This document shows, one piece after another, positions 1-7,869 of a stretch of 37,485 bases of DNA (position 1 is its first letter; every line of letters begins with the position of its first letter). The DNA is from DASYPQ01 sp041488095 (GTDB lineage Bacteria; Planctomycetota; UBA1135; GCA-002686595): assembly GCA_041488095.1 (NCBI GenBank), contig JBGPOP010000043.1, positions 1 through 37,485 of the forward strand, given 5' to 3'. A program made the position numbers and the translations under genes. Below the pieces are notes generated by a model. That model searched no databases. It was not told the origin of the DNA and saw nothing but the letters and a program-made list of their open reading frames with translations.

Positions 1-1
1 C

Positions 2-112
2 GGGATCACGAACCGCACGCCTTGGATCTCGCCGGCGATGGTCCTGGGCATCGAGGACGAGAAGTGGCGGGTCGCCGAGATCTGCGCCTGGAAGGTGGCG
101 CCCTCGACCTGA
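2..112 (+). CDS. C-terminal end of an unidentified protein (5'-truncated by window edge)
   Basis: An open frame runs from the window edge to a TGA at 110-112 and gives 36 residues. It is rich in Trp and charged residues (TPWISPAMVLGI, KWRVAEICAWKV), which reads more like real protein than the other frames. It ends 82 nt before the start of the next gene on the same strand. Too little is present to name a family; the call rests on reading-frame quality alone. Confidence 0.45.
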   Translation, partial: GITNRTPWISPAMVLGIEDEKWRVAEICAWKVAPST

Positions 113-194
113 TTCCTGGACAGCGGTGTGGGCCAGATTCGCCGGCGTGCTATCCTCGCGCCCCGCGGGAGGGTTTCCGCAAGGAGTGGAGAAC

Positions 195-902
195 ATGACT
201 CGCAGCCACGACCGTTCGCGTTCGTTCCGCCGTGCCCTGGCGCCGGCATCCGCGTGCTGGATGGCCTTGCTTCTCGTGGCCTGCACGTCCGAGGGCCACC
301 GGACCGTCGAGAAGGAGACCGTGAAGACCTACCAGACGGCCTACTCCGGCCCGCGGTACGCGCTCACGATCGGCAAGTTCAACAACGCCTCGCCCTACAT
401 GCGCGGAATCTTCTCCGAAGGGCCCGACCAGCTCGGCAACCAGGCCAAGACGATCCTGAAGACGCACCTTTCCCAGACGGGTCGCTTCAACCTCGTCGAC
501 CGCGACAACATGGAGGAGATCGCCAAGGAGAGCCAGATCGCCGGGGCGCAGCAACAGCTCACCGGGGCGGAGCTGGTCGTCACCGGCGAAGTGACCGAGT
601 TCGGCCGGCGTACGACCAGCGACCAGCAGCTCTTCGGCCTCGGCGGGCGGGGCAAGAAGCAGGTGGCCTACTCGGTCGTCTCGCTGAACGTCGTCGACGT
701 GAGGACGTCGCAGGTCGTGTACTCCGTGCAGGGCGGAGGCGAGTACGAGCTCGACGACCGCGAGGTGCTCGGCTTCGGCAGCTCGAGCGGCTACGACTCG
801 ACCCTGAACGGCAAGGTGCTGAACCAGTCGATCGCCGAGGCCGTGAACAAGCTCGTCGAAGGCCTCGAGAAGGGCGCCTGGAGCCCGGCGGCGAAGAAAT
901 GA
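195..902 (+). CDS. CsgG/HfaB-family outer-membrane-associated lipoprotein
   Basis: The 235-residue product has a basic N-terminus, a hydrophobic stretch and a lipobox LVAC with the lipidated Cys near residue 30. The mature part resembles the CsgG family: the strand ALTIGKFNN, the segment ETGRF/LVDRD-like (QTGRFNLVDRDNMEEI), then GAELVVTGEVTEF and a late VVSLNVVDVRTSQVVYS block. CsgG proteins are lipoproteins that form or help form outer-membrane secretion pores for curli-type fibres; in this three-gene arrangement the role is less clear. The ATG at 195 is preferred over an in-frame ATG at 126 because AAGGAG lies 8 nt upstream and the signal peptide then starts properly. Its stop overlaps the start of the next gene (ATGA), so the genes are translationally coupled. 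Confidence 0.85.
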   Translation: MTRSHDRSRSFRRALAPASACWMALLLVACTSEGHRTVEKETVKTYQTAYSGPRYALTIGKFNNASPYMRGIFSEGPDQLGNQAKTILKTHLSQTGRFNLVDRDNMEEIAKESQIAGAQQQLTGAELVVTGEVTEFGRRTTSDQQLFGLGGRGKKQVAYSVVSLNVVDVRTSQVVYSVQGGGEYELDDREVLGFGSSSGYDSTLNGKVLNQSIAEAVNKLVEGLEKGAWSPAAKK

Positions 903-1285
903 GCCGGCTCTTCGCGCCCGCCGCGCTCGCAGCCGAGCTTTCCGCCGTTCTCGCCTCCGCGACCGTCCTCGCCTTCGGAGCCGGGTGTGCCACCCGGGCC
1001 CCGGATCTCTACCACTGGGGTTCGTACGAGGAGTGCGCCGGGAGCCTGTGCCGCGAGGCCGGCGGCACGAACCTGCCCGACCAGATCCGCAAGCTCTCCG
1101 CGGACATCGAGAAGGCTCGAGCCGAGAGTTCCCGCGTTCCTCCCGGGGCGCACGCGCACCTCGGCTACCTGTACGATCTCTCCGGCAACTTCGAGTCGGC
1201 CGCCCTGGAGTTCGCCGCGGAGAAGGAGCTCTATCCCGAGAGCGCGGTGTTCATGGACGGACTCCTGAGGAGGATGAAGAAGTGA
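899..1285 (+). CDS. DUF4810-family small lipoprotein
   Basis: A 128-residue product with an N-terminal hydrophobic segment ending in GAGC (Cys near residue 30, a plausible lipobox). Next to it is the signature LYHWGSYEE, which is diagnostic of DUF4810 proteins as I remember the family. The remainder is helical and resembles a short TPR-like unit (HAHLGYLYDLSGNFESAALE) ending in FMDGLLRRMKK. The gene overlaps the CsgG-like gene by 4 nt and the next gene by 4 nt. CsgG, DUF4810 and DUF799 lipoproteins commonly occur as a triad in Gram-negative bacteria, which supports the call. The molecular function is unknown; a periplasmic or outer-membrane partner of the CsgG-like protein is the likely role. 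Confidence 0.85.
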   Translation: MSRLFAPAALAAELSAVLASATVLAFGAGCATRAPDLYHWGSYEECAGSLCREAGGTNLPDQIRKLSADIEKARAESSRVPPGAHAHLGYLYDLSGNFESAALEFAAEKELYPESAVFMDGLLRRMKK

Positions 1286-1977
1286 GCGCCTCCCGCCTCC
1301 GCTGCCTCGCGATCTGCGCGGGCGTCGCGCTCGCCTCCTGCGCGGCCACGCCGCCCAAGGAGCCCGACCGCACCGCGTTCCTCGAGCACATGCCGCGCTC
1401 GATCCTGGTCCTGCCGCCGCTCGACGAGACCCCCGTGGCCGACGCGCCCTACGGCTGGCTGGCGACCGTGACGCGCCCGCTCTCCGAGCGAGGCTACTAC
1501 GTGTTTCCGGTCGCTCTCGTCGACGCGATGCTCAAGGAGAACGGCCTGCCGACGGCCGGCGAGATGCACCAGGTTTCCCTGAGGAAGATCGACGAGGTGT
1601 TCGGCGCGGACTCCGTCCTCTACGTCGACATCAAGGAATGGGGGACGAGCTACCGCGTGCTCGAGTCCGACTCCACGGTCTCGCTCGAGGGCCGGCTCGT
1701 CGACGTGAAGACCGGCACCGAGCTCTGGCGCGGCTCGTGGAAAGCGATCCGCAGCTCGAACGAGGGCAATCAGAACGGCCTGGCCGGGATGCTCGCGGGC
1801 GCGATCGTGCACCAGATCGCCTCTTCGGCCTCGGATCCCATGCCCGAGCTCGCGCGCGGGGCGAATTGGCGGCTCTTCAACGAAGGCACCACCGGCTTGC
1901 TCGTCGGCCCGCGCCATCCCGGCTTCGCCGAGGACCAGAAGAACCGTCGCAGCGCCCCGGCGCAGAAGGCGAAGTGA
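1282..1977 (+). CDS. DUF799 (GNA1162-type) lipoprotein
   Basis: A 231-residue product starting at a GTG that overlaps the previous stop (GTGA), with GAGGAGG about 9 nt upstream. The N-terminus is a lipoprotein signal ending in LASC (Cys20). The body matches DUF799/GNA1162 lipoproteins: RSILVLPPLDETP near residue 40, the segment LSERGYYVFPVALVDAML, then GADSVLYVDIKEWGTSY, and a C-terminal VDVKTGTELWRGSW stretch. GNA1162 was described as a Neisseria lipoprotein of CsgA/CsgG-like fold. It completes a CsgG-DUF4810-DUF799 operon; all three products are predicted lipoproteins that could assemble at the outer membrane (inference). No gene follows for about 200 nt. Confidence 0.85.
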   Translation: MSASRLRCLAICAGVALASCAATPPKEPDRTAFLEHMPRSILVLPPLDETPVADAPYGWLATVTRPLSERGYYVFPVALVDAMLKENGLPTAGEMHQVSLRKIDEVFGADSVLYVDIKEWGTSYRVLESDSTVSLEGRLVDVKTGTELWRGSWKAIRSSNEGNQNGLAGMLAGAIVHQIASSASDPMPELARGANWRLFNEGTTGLLVGPRHPGFAEDQKNRRSAPAQKAK

Positions 1978-2180
1978 CCGCCGCGCTCTCGAGCCTGTGC
2001 TCGCGCGGATCACCGCGAGCGCGTCCGTGACGCGCGAGGCGCGCTGAGGCCCGCGCTGCACCGGGGAAGATTGAATCCGCCGCGGGAGTCGCTTCCGCAC
2101 CTGGCCGGGCCGGGTTAAGCTCATGAAGGCCGGTTCGTAGCCTGGCCCCTGCTTCCCTCTCCACGCTCGCGAGCCCCTTC

Positions 2181-3950
2181 ATGAAGTTTTCGACGCTCCT
2201 CGGCCTGTGCCTCGCCGTTTTCCCATTCGCTTCGCGTGCCGCGGCGGAGATCCCCCTGACCACGACGCGCGTCGCCTCGGGCCTCTCCATGCCCGTGTTC
2301 GTCACCGCCCCGCCGGGCGACACGTCCCGCCTTTTCATCGTCGAGCAGGGCACGAACGGGACCGCGAGCATCAAGATCCTGGATCTCTCGACGAACACGG
2401 TCTTGGGAACCCCCTTCCTCACGATCAGCGGGATTGCGACGGGCGGAGAGCGCGGTCTGCTCGGCCTGGCCTTCCACCCCGACTACGCCTCGACGGGGTA
2501 CTTCTACGTGTACCTGTCGGACACGGGCGCCTCGAACTCCGTTTGGCGCTACACGGTCTCCGCGCTTCCCGACGTGGCCGACCCTGCGTCCGTCCGGACG
2601 GTGATGGTCATGGCCCACCCGGCATCGAATCACAACGGCGGTTGGATCGCATTCGGCCCCGACGACTACCTCTACGTCGCCACGGGCGACGGCGGGAGCG
2701 GGGTGAATGCGCAAAACATCGACATCCTGCTCGGAAAGATGCTGCGCATCGACGTGAACGGCGACGACTTCCCGGCGAACGCCAACGCGAACTACGCGAT
2801 CCCTCCTACGAACCCTTTCGTCGGCACGACGGGAGCGGACGAGGTCTGGCACTACGGACTGCGAAACCCCTGGCGCGACTCCTTCGACCCGGCGACGGGC
2901 GACCTGTACATCGGCGACGTCGGTGCGAGCACGATCGAGGAGATCAGCTTCCAACCCAGCGGCACGGGCGGACTGAACTTCGGCTGGGATTGCATGGAAG
3001 GGGGCAACTGCACGGGCTCCATGGCGTGCACCTGCAACTCGACGTCTTTGACGGACCCGATCCACACCTACGGGCACAGCCTGGGCTGCGCAGTCATGGG
3101 AGGGTATGTGTACCGCGGCAGCGCTTTGTGCGGCCTGCAGGGGACCTACTTCTTCGCCGACAACTGCTCGAATCAGATCTGGTCCTTCCGCTACACGGGC
3201 GGGCTGGTCGCGGATTTCACGAACCGCACGGCCGAGCTCGACCCGCCCGGGACGCTTGCGATCGGCGGGATCAGCTCGTTCGGCGAGGACCAGAACGGCG
3301 AGCTGTACCTCTGTGCCCTCTACAGCGGCGATGTGTTCCGAGTCGTCCCCGGCGCGCTGGTGGATTGCAACCAGAACGGCGTGCAGGACGCATGTGACAT
3401 CTCCGCCGGCACGAGTCCGGATGCGGACGGCGACGGGATCCCCGACGAGTGCCAGCCGTTCGTGACCCGCTTCTGCGCCGGGGACGGGACGTCCGGCGCG
3501 TGCCCGTGCGGGAACAGCGGCTCGACCGGCCGCGGTTGCGAGAACTCCGCCTCGACGGGCGGCGCAGACCTCTCTTCCACGGGGATCCCCTCCCTCTCCG
3601 CGGACACGCTCGTCGTCACCTGCTCGGGCGAGCTTCCCAACGCACTCAGCATCTGCTTCCAAGGCGATGCAGAAGTCGCGCCGGCGATCTTCGGGGATGG
3701 CCTGCGTTGCGCGGGTGGGCACCTGAAACGGCTGTACGTGAGAAACGCGAGCGCTGGGAGTGTCACGATTCCGATGGCCGGCGACCCGAGCGTTTCGGCC
3801 CGGTCCGCCGCGATGGGGGCTCCGATCTCCGGCGGCTCGATCCGCATCTACCAGACCTACTATCGAGATCGCTCGAGCACGTTCTGTCCCGACCCGCCGG
3901 GCAGCGCGTTCAACTCGTCGGGCGCACTGCGGGTGCGCTGGGCGCTCTGA
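2181..3950 (+). CDS. Secreted PQQ-type glucose/sorbosone dehydrogenase-like protein with planctomycete C-terminal domain
   Basis: The 589-residue product opens with a Sec signal peptide (LLGLCLAVFPFASRAAAE). Residues ~30-400 form a six-bladed GSDH-type propeller, shown by VASGLSMPVFVTAPPGD, GERGLLGLAFHPDY (~88), the HNGGWIAFGPDDYLY block followed by TGDGGS (~155), and GLRNPWRDSFDP. These are hallmark stretches of soluble aldose sugar dehydrogenases and Hedgehog-interacting-like proteins; the substrate cannot be read from sequence. A linker of DxDxDG calcium-binding type (CNQNGVQDACDI, DADGDGIPDEC) precedes a ~155-residue C-terminal domain with conserved Cys (FCAGDG, CPCGN, GCENS, RCAGG, FCPDP). 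The same domain recurs at the ends of the FG-GAP proteins at 30928-33612 and 33941-36673. The gene converges on the peroxiredoxin with only 19 nt between stops. Confidence 0.88.
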   Translation: MKFSTLLGLCLAVFPFASRAAAEIPLTTTRVASGLSMPVFVTAPPGDTSRLFIVEQGTNGTASIKILDLSTNTVLGTPFLTISGIATGGERGLLGLAFHPDYASTGYFYVYLSDTGASNSVWRYTVSALPDVADPASVRTVMVMAHPASNHNGGWIAFGPDDYLYVATGDGGSGVNAQNIDILLGKMLRIDVNGDDFPANANANYAIPPTNPFVGTTGADEVWHYGLRNPWRDSFDPATGDLYIGDVGASTIEEISFQPSGTGGLNFGWDCMEGGNCTGSMACTCNSTSLTDPIHTYGHSLGCAVMGGYVYRGSALCGLQGTYFFADNCSNQIWSFRYTGGLVADFTNRTAELDPPGTLAIGGISSFGEDQNGELYLCALYSGDVFRVVPGALVDCNQNGVQDACDISAGTSPDADGDGIPDECQPFVTRFCAGDGTSGACPCGNSGSTGRGCENSASTGGADLSSTGIPSLSADTLVVTCSGELPNALSICFQGDAEVAPAIFGDGLRCAGGHLKRLYVRNASAGSVTIPMAGDPSVSARSAAMGAPISGGSIRIYQTYYRDRSSTFCPDPPGSAFNSSGALRVRWAL

Positions 3951-3969
3951 TCGCGCGCAGCGTCGCAAG

Positions 3970-4494
3970 TCACAGCGTCGGGAGCAGGGCCTGGGCTTGC
4001 CCGCCGGGGTCCTGGGTGTCGATCGCCTGCTCGATCCTGCCGTCCGGCCCGATCACGTACGTGAATCGCTTCGCATAGCGGTCCTTCGGGCTCTCGCAGG
4101 CCTTGTACGCCAGCCCCACCTTGCGGTCGGGATCGGACAACAGCCGGAACGGATACTGGAACTTCTCCGCGAAGGCCTTGTTCGCCGCCACGCTGTCGAA
4201 CGAGATGCCCAGGATCTCGGCACCCTTCTCCTGGTATTCGCGGATTCGGTCACGGAACCCGCAGCCCTGCTTGGTTCACCCGGGCGTGTCGGCCTTGGGA
4301 TAGAACCACAAGACCACGCGCTTGCCCTTGAAGTCCTTCAGGCGCACGGTCATCCCGCGGTGGTCCAGGACCTCGAAGTCGGGAGCGACATCATCCTTCT
4401 TCAACATGGGGCGGCGTCCTTTGCGGAAGATCTCGCCAGGCAGGAACTCGACGAGATCGACGAGGTTCGCGAGGGTCTCGAGGATGGAAGTCAT
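3970..4494 (-). CDS. bcp: Selenocysteine-containing Bcp-type peroxiredoxin (in-frame TGA = Sec)
   Basis: Read through an in-frame TGA (complement 4276-4278), this is a 174-residue thiol peroxidase of the Bcp/PrxQ class. The first part has VAPDFEVLDHRG and VVLWFYPKADTPG; the TGA follows, then TKQGCGFRD and the usual C-terminal half (FPFRLLSDPDRKVGLAYKAC-like, RFTYVIGPDGRI). The TGA falls exactly on the peroxidatic Cys of the PGCTxxxC motif (residue 73), and the resolving Cys is kept at 78. A SECIS-like hairpin sits 22 nt downstream. Reduction of peroxides in the cytoplasm is the expected activity. The start at 4494 is 11 nt after the rbfA stop; an internal ATG at 4407, preceded by AAAGGA, would give the more usual MLKKDDVAPDF start. 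The final stop is also TGA. A pseudogene or a single sequencing error is the alternative, less likely given the exact position and the hairpin. Confidence 0.85.
4240..4262 (-). promoter_or_regulatory. Candidate bacterial SECIS hairpin downstream of the Sec UGA
   Basis: In the mRNA, positions 14-36 after the UGA form an unbroken 8-bp stem: 5' arm GCGGGUUC, loop CGUGACC, 3' arm GAAUCCGC (one G-U pair). The apical loop begins 22 nt after the UGA and has G at its second position. As I recall the bacterial SECIS model, a stem of 4 or more pairs, a small loop with G among its first two bases and a 16-37 nt distance are expected, and all three fit. A weaker alternative hairpin (GAACC/GGUUC) overlaps the UGA itself. 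The folding was done by eye. Confidence 0.65.
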
Positions 4495-4505
4495 CCAGGA
4501 GCATC

Positions 4506-4994
4506 CTACCCAAGCTCCACGTCGTCATCCTCCCCTCCTTCCCCCTCGAGCTCATCGACCTCGCCCTCCTCTTCCTCGTCGACCGTCTCCTCGGATTCTC
4601 CAGCCTCCGGAGCGTTGGCTTCGTCGACCTTCGGGTTGATCGCCCGGTCGCGCTCACGCGCCTCGCGGATCAGCTTGGCCATGTCGTCGGCGCGCTCCAG
4701 CGAGTCGTCGAAGACCCAATTCAGGCGCGGCATGCGCCGGAGCTGCAGCACGCGGGCGATCTGACGCTGGAGGAACCCGGCCGCGCTTTCGAGCATGTGC
4801 GCGGCCTTGCTCTTGTCGCCCTCGGTGCCGAGCACGGAATAGTAGATGCGTCCGCTCTGCAGGTCGGAGGAGAGCTTGACCCGCGTGACCGTGATGAAGC
4901 TCGCGCGCGGGTCGCTGACCTCGAACTGCAGGCACGAGGCCGCGCGCTCCAGGATGCGGGATTCGAGCTTGGCGATCGTGCGCGGGTTGGCCAT
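4506..4994 (-). CDS. rbfA: Ribosome-binding factor A with acidic C-terminal tail
   Basis: A 162-residue RbfA: a single KH-like domain over residues ~5-115 with the family stretches DPRASFITVTRVKLSSDLQ and the late RMPRLNWVFDDSLERADDMAKL. RbfA binds the 30S subunit precursor and is needed for late 16S rRNA maturation and cold growth. The tail after residue ~120 is strongly acidic (runs of Glu and Asp to the end) and is not part of the conserved core. The gene lies 39 nt downstream of infB in the usual nusA-infB-rbfA order and is followed 11 nt later by the peroxiredoxin gene, so all four are probably cotranscribed. Confidence 0.95.
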   Translation of the reverse strand: MANPRTIAKLESRILERAASCLQFEVSDPRASFITVTRVKLSSDLQSGRIYYSVLGTEGDKSKAAHMLESAAGFLQRQIARVLQLRRMPRLNWVFDDSLERADDMAKLIREARERDRAINPKVDEANAPEAGESEETVDEEEEGEVDELEGEGGEDDDVELG

Positions 4995-5033
4995 CTGTCC
5001 CTCGCGCCCGGGCGGATGGGGTCGCGTCTCTCC

Positions 5034-7790
5034 CTAGACCCCGGCCTTGTCCCCGAGCTTGCGCTTGACCTTGATCACGCGGAAGGCCTCGAGCACGTCG
5101 CCGGGCTGCACGTCCTGGAAGTCCCGCACGACGATGCCGCAGTCGAAGCCCTCGCGGACCTCCTTGACGTCGTCCTTCTCGCGCCGCAACGATGCCAGGT
5201 GGCCGGTGTGGATCACCTTGCCCTCGCGCTGAACGCGCACCCGGCTGTCGCGGAAGACCGAGCCGTCGACCACGTGCGAGCCGGCGATGACGCCGATCTT
5301 GCTCGACTTGAACAGCGCCCGGACCTCGACATGTCCGGTGACCTCCTCGACGATCTCCGGCGCGAGCACCCCCTCCATCAGCTCGCGCACGTCGTCGAGG
5401 ACCTCGTAGAGGATCTCGTAATGGCGGATCTGCACCCCTTCGCGCTCGGCGGCCTCGCGCGCCTTGTCGTTGACGCCGGTGTGGAAGGCGATGACCGTGG
5501 CGTTCGAGCTCGTGGCCAGGAGCACGTCGCTCTCGGTGACCGCCCCGACACCGGCGTGGAGGACCTTGACCTCGACCTCCTCGTGCTTCAGCTCCGAGAG
5601 CGCCGAGCGCAGGACCTCGACCGAGCCCTGCACATCCGCGCGCACGATCAGGTTGATCGTCTGCCGGGCCTCGTCGGCCACGGCCTTCATCAGCCCCTCG
5701 GCGGTCACCGCGCGGCGCTCGGTCAGCGACATCGCGCGGTTCTTCCGCTCGCGCTCCTCGCCGACTTCCTTGGCCTGGGCCAGGTCGCCGACCACGTAGA
5801 AGGCCTCGCCCACGCCGGGCAGGGCGGACAGACCCGAGACCTCGACCGGCATCGACGGCGTCGCGCTCTGGACCAGGTTGCCCCGGTCGTCGTGCATCGA
5901 GCGCACCTTCCCGTAGCCCTCGCCGGCCAAAATGACGTCGCCGCGGATCAGCGTGCCGTCCTGGACGAGCAGGTGCGCGACGATGCCCTTGCCTTGCTGG
6001 ATCTCGGCCTCGAGCACGATCCCTGAGGCCGGGCCCTCGCGATGGCACTTCAGCTCGAGCACCTCGCTCTCGAGAACCACCCGCTCGAGGAGCTCCTGGA
6101 CGCCCGTTCCCTTGACCGCGCTGACCTCGAGCATCGCCGTCTCGCCGCCCCAAGCCTCGGGAACGAGCCCCAGGCGAGCCAGCCCCTCGGTCGCCCGCTT
6201 GGGGTTCGCCTCGGGCTTGTCGATCTTGGTCAGCGCGACGACGACCGGAGTCTTGGCCGCCCGCGCATGGGCCAGCGCCTCTTCGGTCTGCTGCATCGGG
6301 CCGTCGTCGGCGGCGACGACCAGCACGACGATGTCGACCGCCTTGGCGCCACGGGCGCGCATGGCGGTGAAGGCCGCGTGACCGGGCGTGTCGATGATCG
6401 TCAGCGCGTGCCCGAGGCGCGTCGTCACCTGGTAGGCGCCGATGTGCTGGGTGATGCCGCCGGCCTCTCCCTTGACCAGAGTCGAGCTCCGGATCGCGTC
6501 GATCAGCGTCGTCTTGCCGTGGTCGACGTGGCCCAGGAACGCGACGGTAGGCGGGCGCGAGACGAGGCTTCCCTCCTGGACGTCGGTGCGCTTCTTCTTC
6601 AGCTGGCCGATCAGCGTATCCTCGGCCGCGATCTGCCTGGACACCTGCAGCTCGACGCCGAACTCGTGCGCCAGCAGGACGGCAGAGTCCTCCTCGACCA
6701 GCGCGTTGATGTTGAGCTTCATCATGTCCATGCCGAGCTGCCGGATGGCGGTCGTCATCAACTCGCCGGACTTGACCGAGAGAGCCTCGGCCAGCTTCTT
6801 CACCGTGATCGGGATGTCCAGCGTCACCCGGTTGCCGGCGTGGGGGGATACCGGCCCATCGTGCGTCCGCGGGCCGCGCGCGGGCCTCGCTCCCGACGCT
6901 CCGGGTCCGCTCGCGGGCGTGCGGCGCCTCAGGAAGCGGCCTGCCTCGCGCTCGCGAAGCTGGCCTGAGGTCAGCTGCTCGCGCGCGCCGCGGTCACCTC
7001 GCAAGAGAGCGCGCTTCTTGTCGTGCGCCAGGGTGGGCATCACCGTCGGGGCGACGTCGTCCTTGGAGCGCAGCCGGCGAGATTCGGCCTTCTTCGGGGC
7101 CGCCGACTGGATCTTGGAGAGGTCGATGAAGCCGACCACCTTGCCCTGACGCTTGGGTGCCGACAGGGTGGGAGAAACCGTGGGCGCGTCCGGCTCGAGA
7201 GCCGCCGCGGCCGCGGTCTTGGGAGCCGGCTCGGCAGCCTCCGTCCTCTTGGCGGGAGCCTGCACCGCGAGTCCGGGCGGCAGTTCCGCGGGCTCGACCT
7301 CGACGGTCTCGGGAGGCAGCGCCGCGATCTCTTCTCTTTCCGCGGGCACTGCCACATGCGTCGTGGCTTCGGAGAGCCACGCGGGCTCGGCGGGAGGGGC
7401 CGCAGTGTGAGCCTCATCGGCCGGTCTCTCGCGTGCGGGCGCTTCCGGCTCTGCCGCGAACTCGGCCGGCGTGGGCTGTGAGGGGGGAGCGGGGGAGGGC
7501 GTCGCCGCGGCCGGTTCGCTCGGCTCGCCTTCGGCGGGTGCGCCGAGCTTCTTCTTCTTCCTCTTGAGGACCAGACCCCCGCCGGCCTGCTCGGTCGCGC
7601 CCTTCAGGGATTCGGGAATCAGACCATGCGCCTCGAGGGTGCCCTGGATCTGGAGCACCATGAAGTCGTCCAGGGCGGTCATGCGGCCCTTGACCTCGCT
7701 GAAGCCCAGGTCGCGGAGCTTCCTGGCCAGGTCGTCGCCCGACATGCCGTATTCCTTGGCGAGGTCGTAGATGCGTTTCTTCTGGGTCAA
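5034..7790 (-). CDS. infB: Translation initiation factor IF-2
   Basis: A 918-residue IF-2, the GTPase that positions initiator tRNA on the 30S subunit and promotes subunit joining. The N-terminus (KKRIYDLAKEYGMSGDDLA) is the usual IF2-N helical domain. It is followed by a ~270-residue low-complexity Ala/Pro/Glu-rich linker and a second IF2-N domain (ITVKKLAEALSVKSGELM). The G domain starts near residue 410: FLGHVDHGKTT (G1, ~420), DTPGHAAFTAMRARGA (G3) and LTKIDKP (G4). Domains II-IV follow, ending with a C-terminal beta barrel (RVQREGKVIHTGHLASLRR). Length is typical for high-GC bacteria with a long linker. It sits between nusA (79 nt upstream) and rbfA. Confidence 0.98.
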   Translation of the reverse strand: MTQKKRIYDLAKEYGMSGDDLARKLRDLGFSEVKGRMTALDDFMVLQIQGTLEAHGLIPESLKGATEQAGGGLVLKRKKKKLGAPAEGEPSEPAAATPSPAPPSQPTPAEFAAEPEAPARERPADEAHTAAPPAEPAWLSEATTHVAVPAEREEIAALPPETVEVEPAELPPGLAVQAPAKRTEAAEPAPKTAAAAALEPDAPTVSPTLSAPKRQGKVVGFIDLSKIQSAAPKKAESRRLRSKDDVAPTVMPTLAHDKKRALLRGDRGAREQLTSGQLREREAGRFLRRRTPASGPGASGARPARGPRTHDGPVSPHAGNRVTLDIPITVKKLAEALSVKSGELMTTAIRQLGMDMMKLNINALVEEDSAVLLAHEFGVELQVSRQIAAEDTLIGQLKKKRTDVQEGSLVSRPPTVAFLGHVDHGKTTLIDAIRSSTLVKGEAGGITQHIGAYQVTTRLGHALTIIDTPGHAAFTAMRARGAKAVDIVVLVVAADDGPMQQTEEALAHARAAKTPVVVALTKIDKPEANPKRATEGLARLGLVPEAWGGETAMLEVSAVKGTGVQELLERVVLESEVLELKCHREGPASGIVLEAEIQQGKGIVAHLLVQDGTLIRGDVILAGEGYGKVRSMHDDRGNLVQSATPSMPVEVSGLSALPGVGEAFYVVGDLAQAKEVGEERERKNRAMSLTERRAVTAEGLMKAVADEARQTINLIVRADVQGSVEVLRSALSELKHEEVEVKVLHAGVGAVTESDVLLATSSNATVIAFHTGVNDKAREAAEREGVQIRHYEILYEVLDDVRELMEGVLAPEIVEEVTGHVEVRALFKSSKIGVIAGSHVVDGSVFRDSRVRVQREGKVIHTGHLASLRREKDDVKEVREGFDCGIVVRDFQDVQPGDVLEAFRVIKVKRKLGDKAGV

Positions 7791-7869
7791 TCGTCCTCGG
7801 GTGTTTCGAGTGCGTCCGGTGTGTTCGCGCGTGGTGTCGATCGGCCGTGGAGGTCTTCGTCCTCGAGAC

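Noticed and set aside
1999..2020. Hairpin GCTCGCG...CGCGAGC after the DUF799 gene as a terminator
   Set aside because: It forms a 7-bp stem but has no T-run, and such GC hairpins are expected by chance in this sequence.
4276..4278. Treating the TGA in the peroxiredoxin gene as a nonsense mutation or two separate small genes
   Set aside because: The TGA is exactly at the catalytic Cys column, the rest of both halves is intact, and a SECIS-like hairpin follows. One sequencing error cannot be excluded but is less likely.
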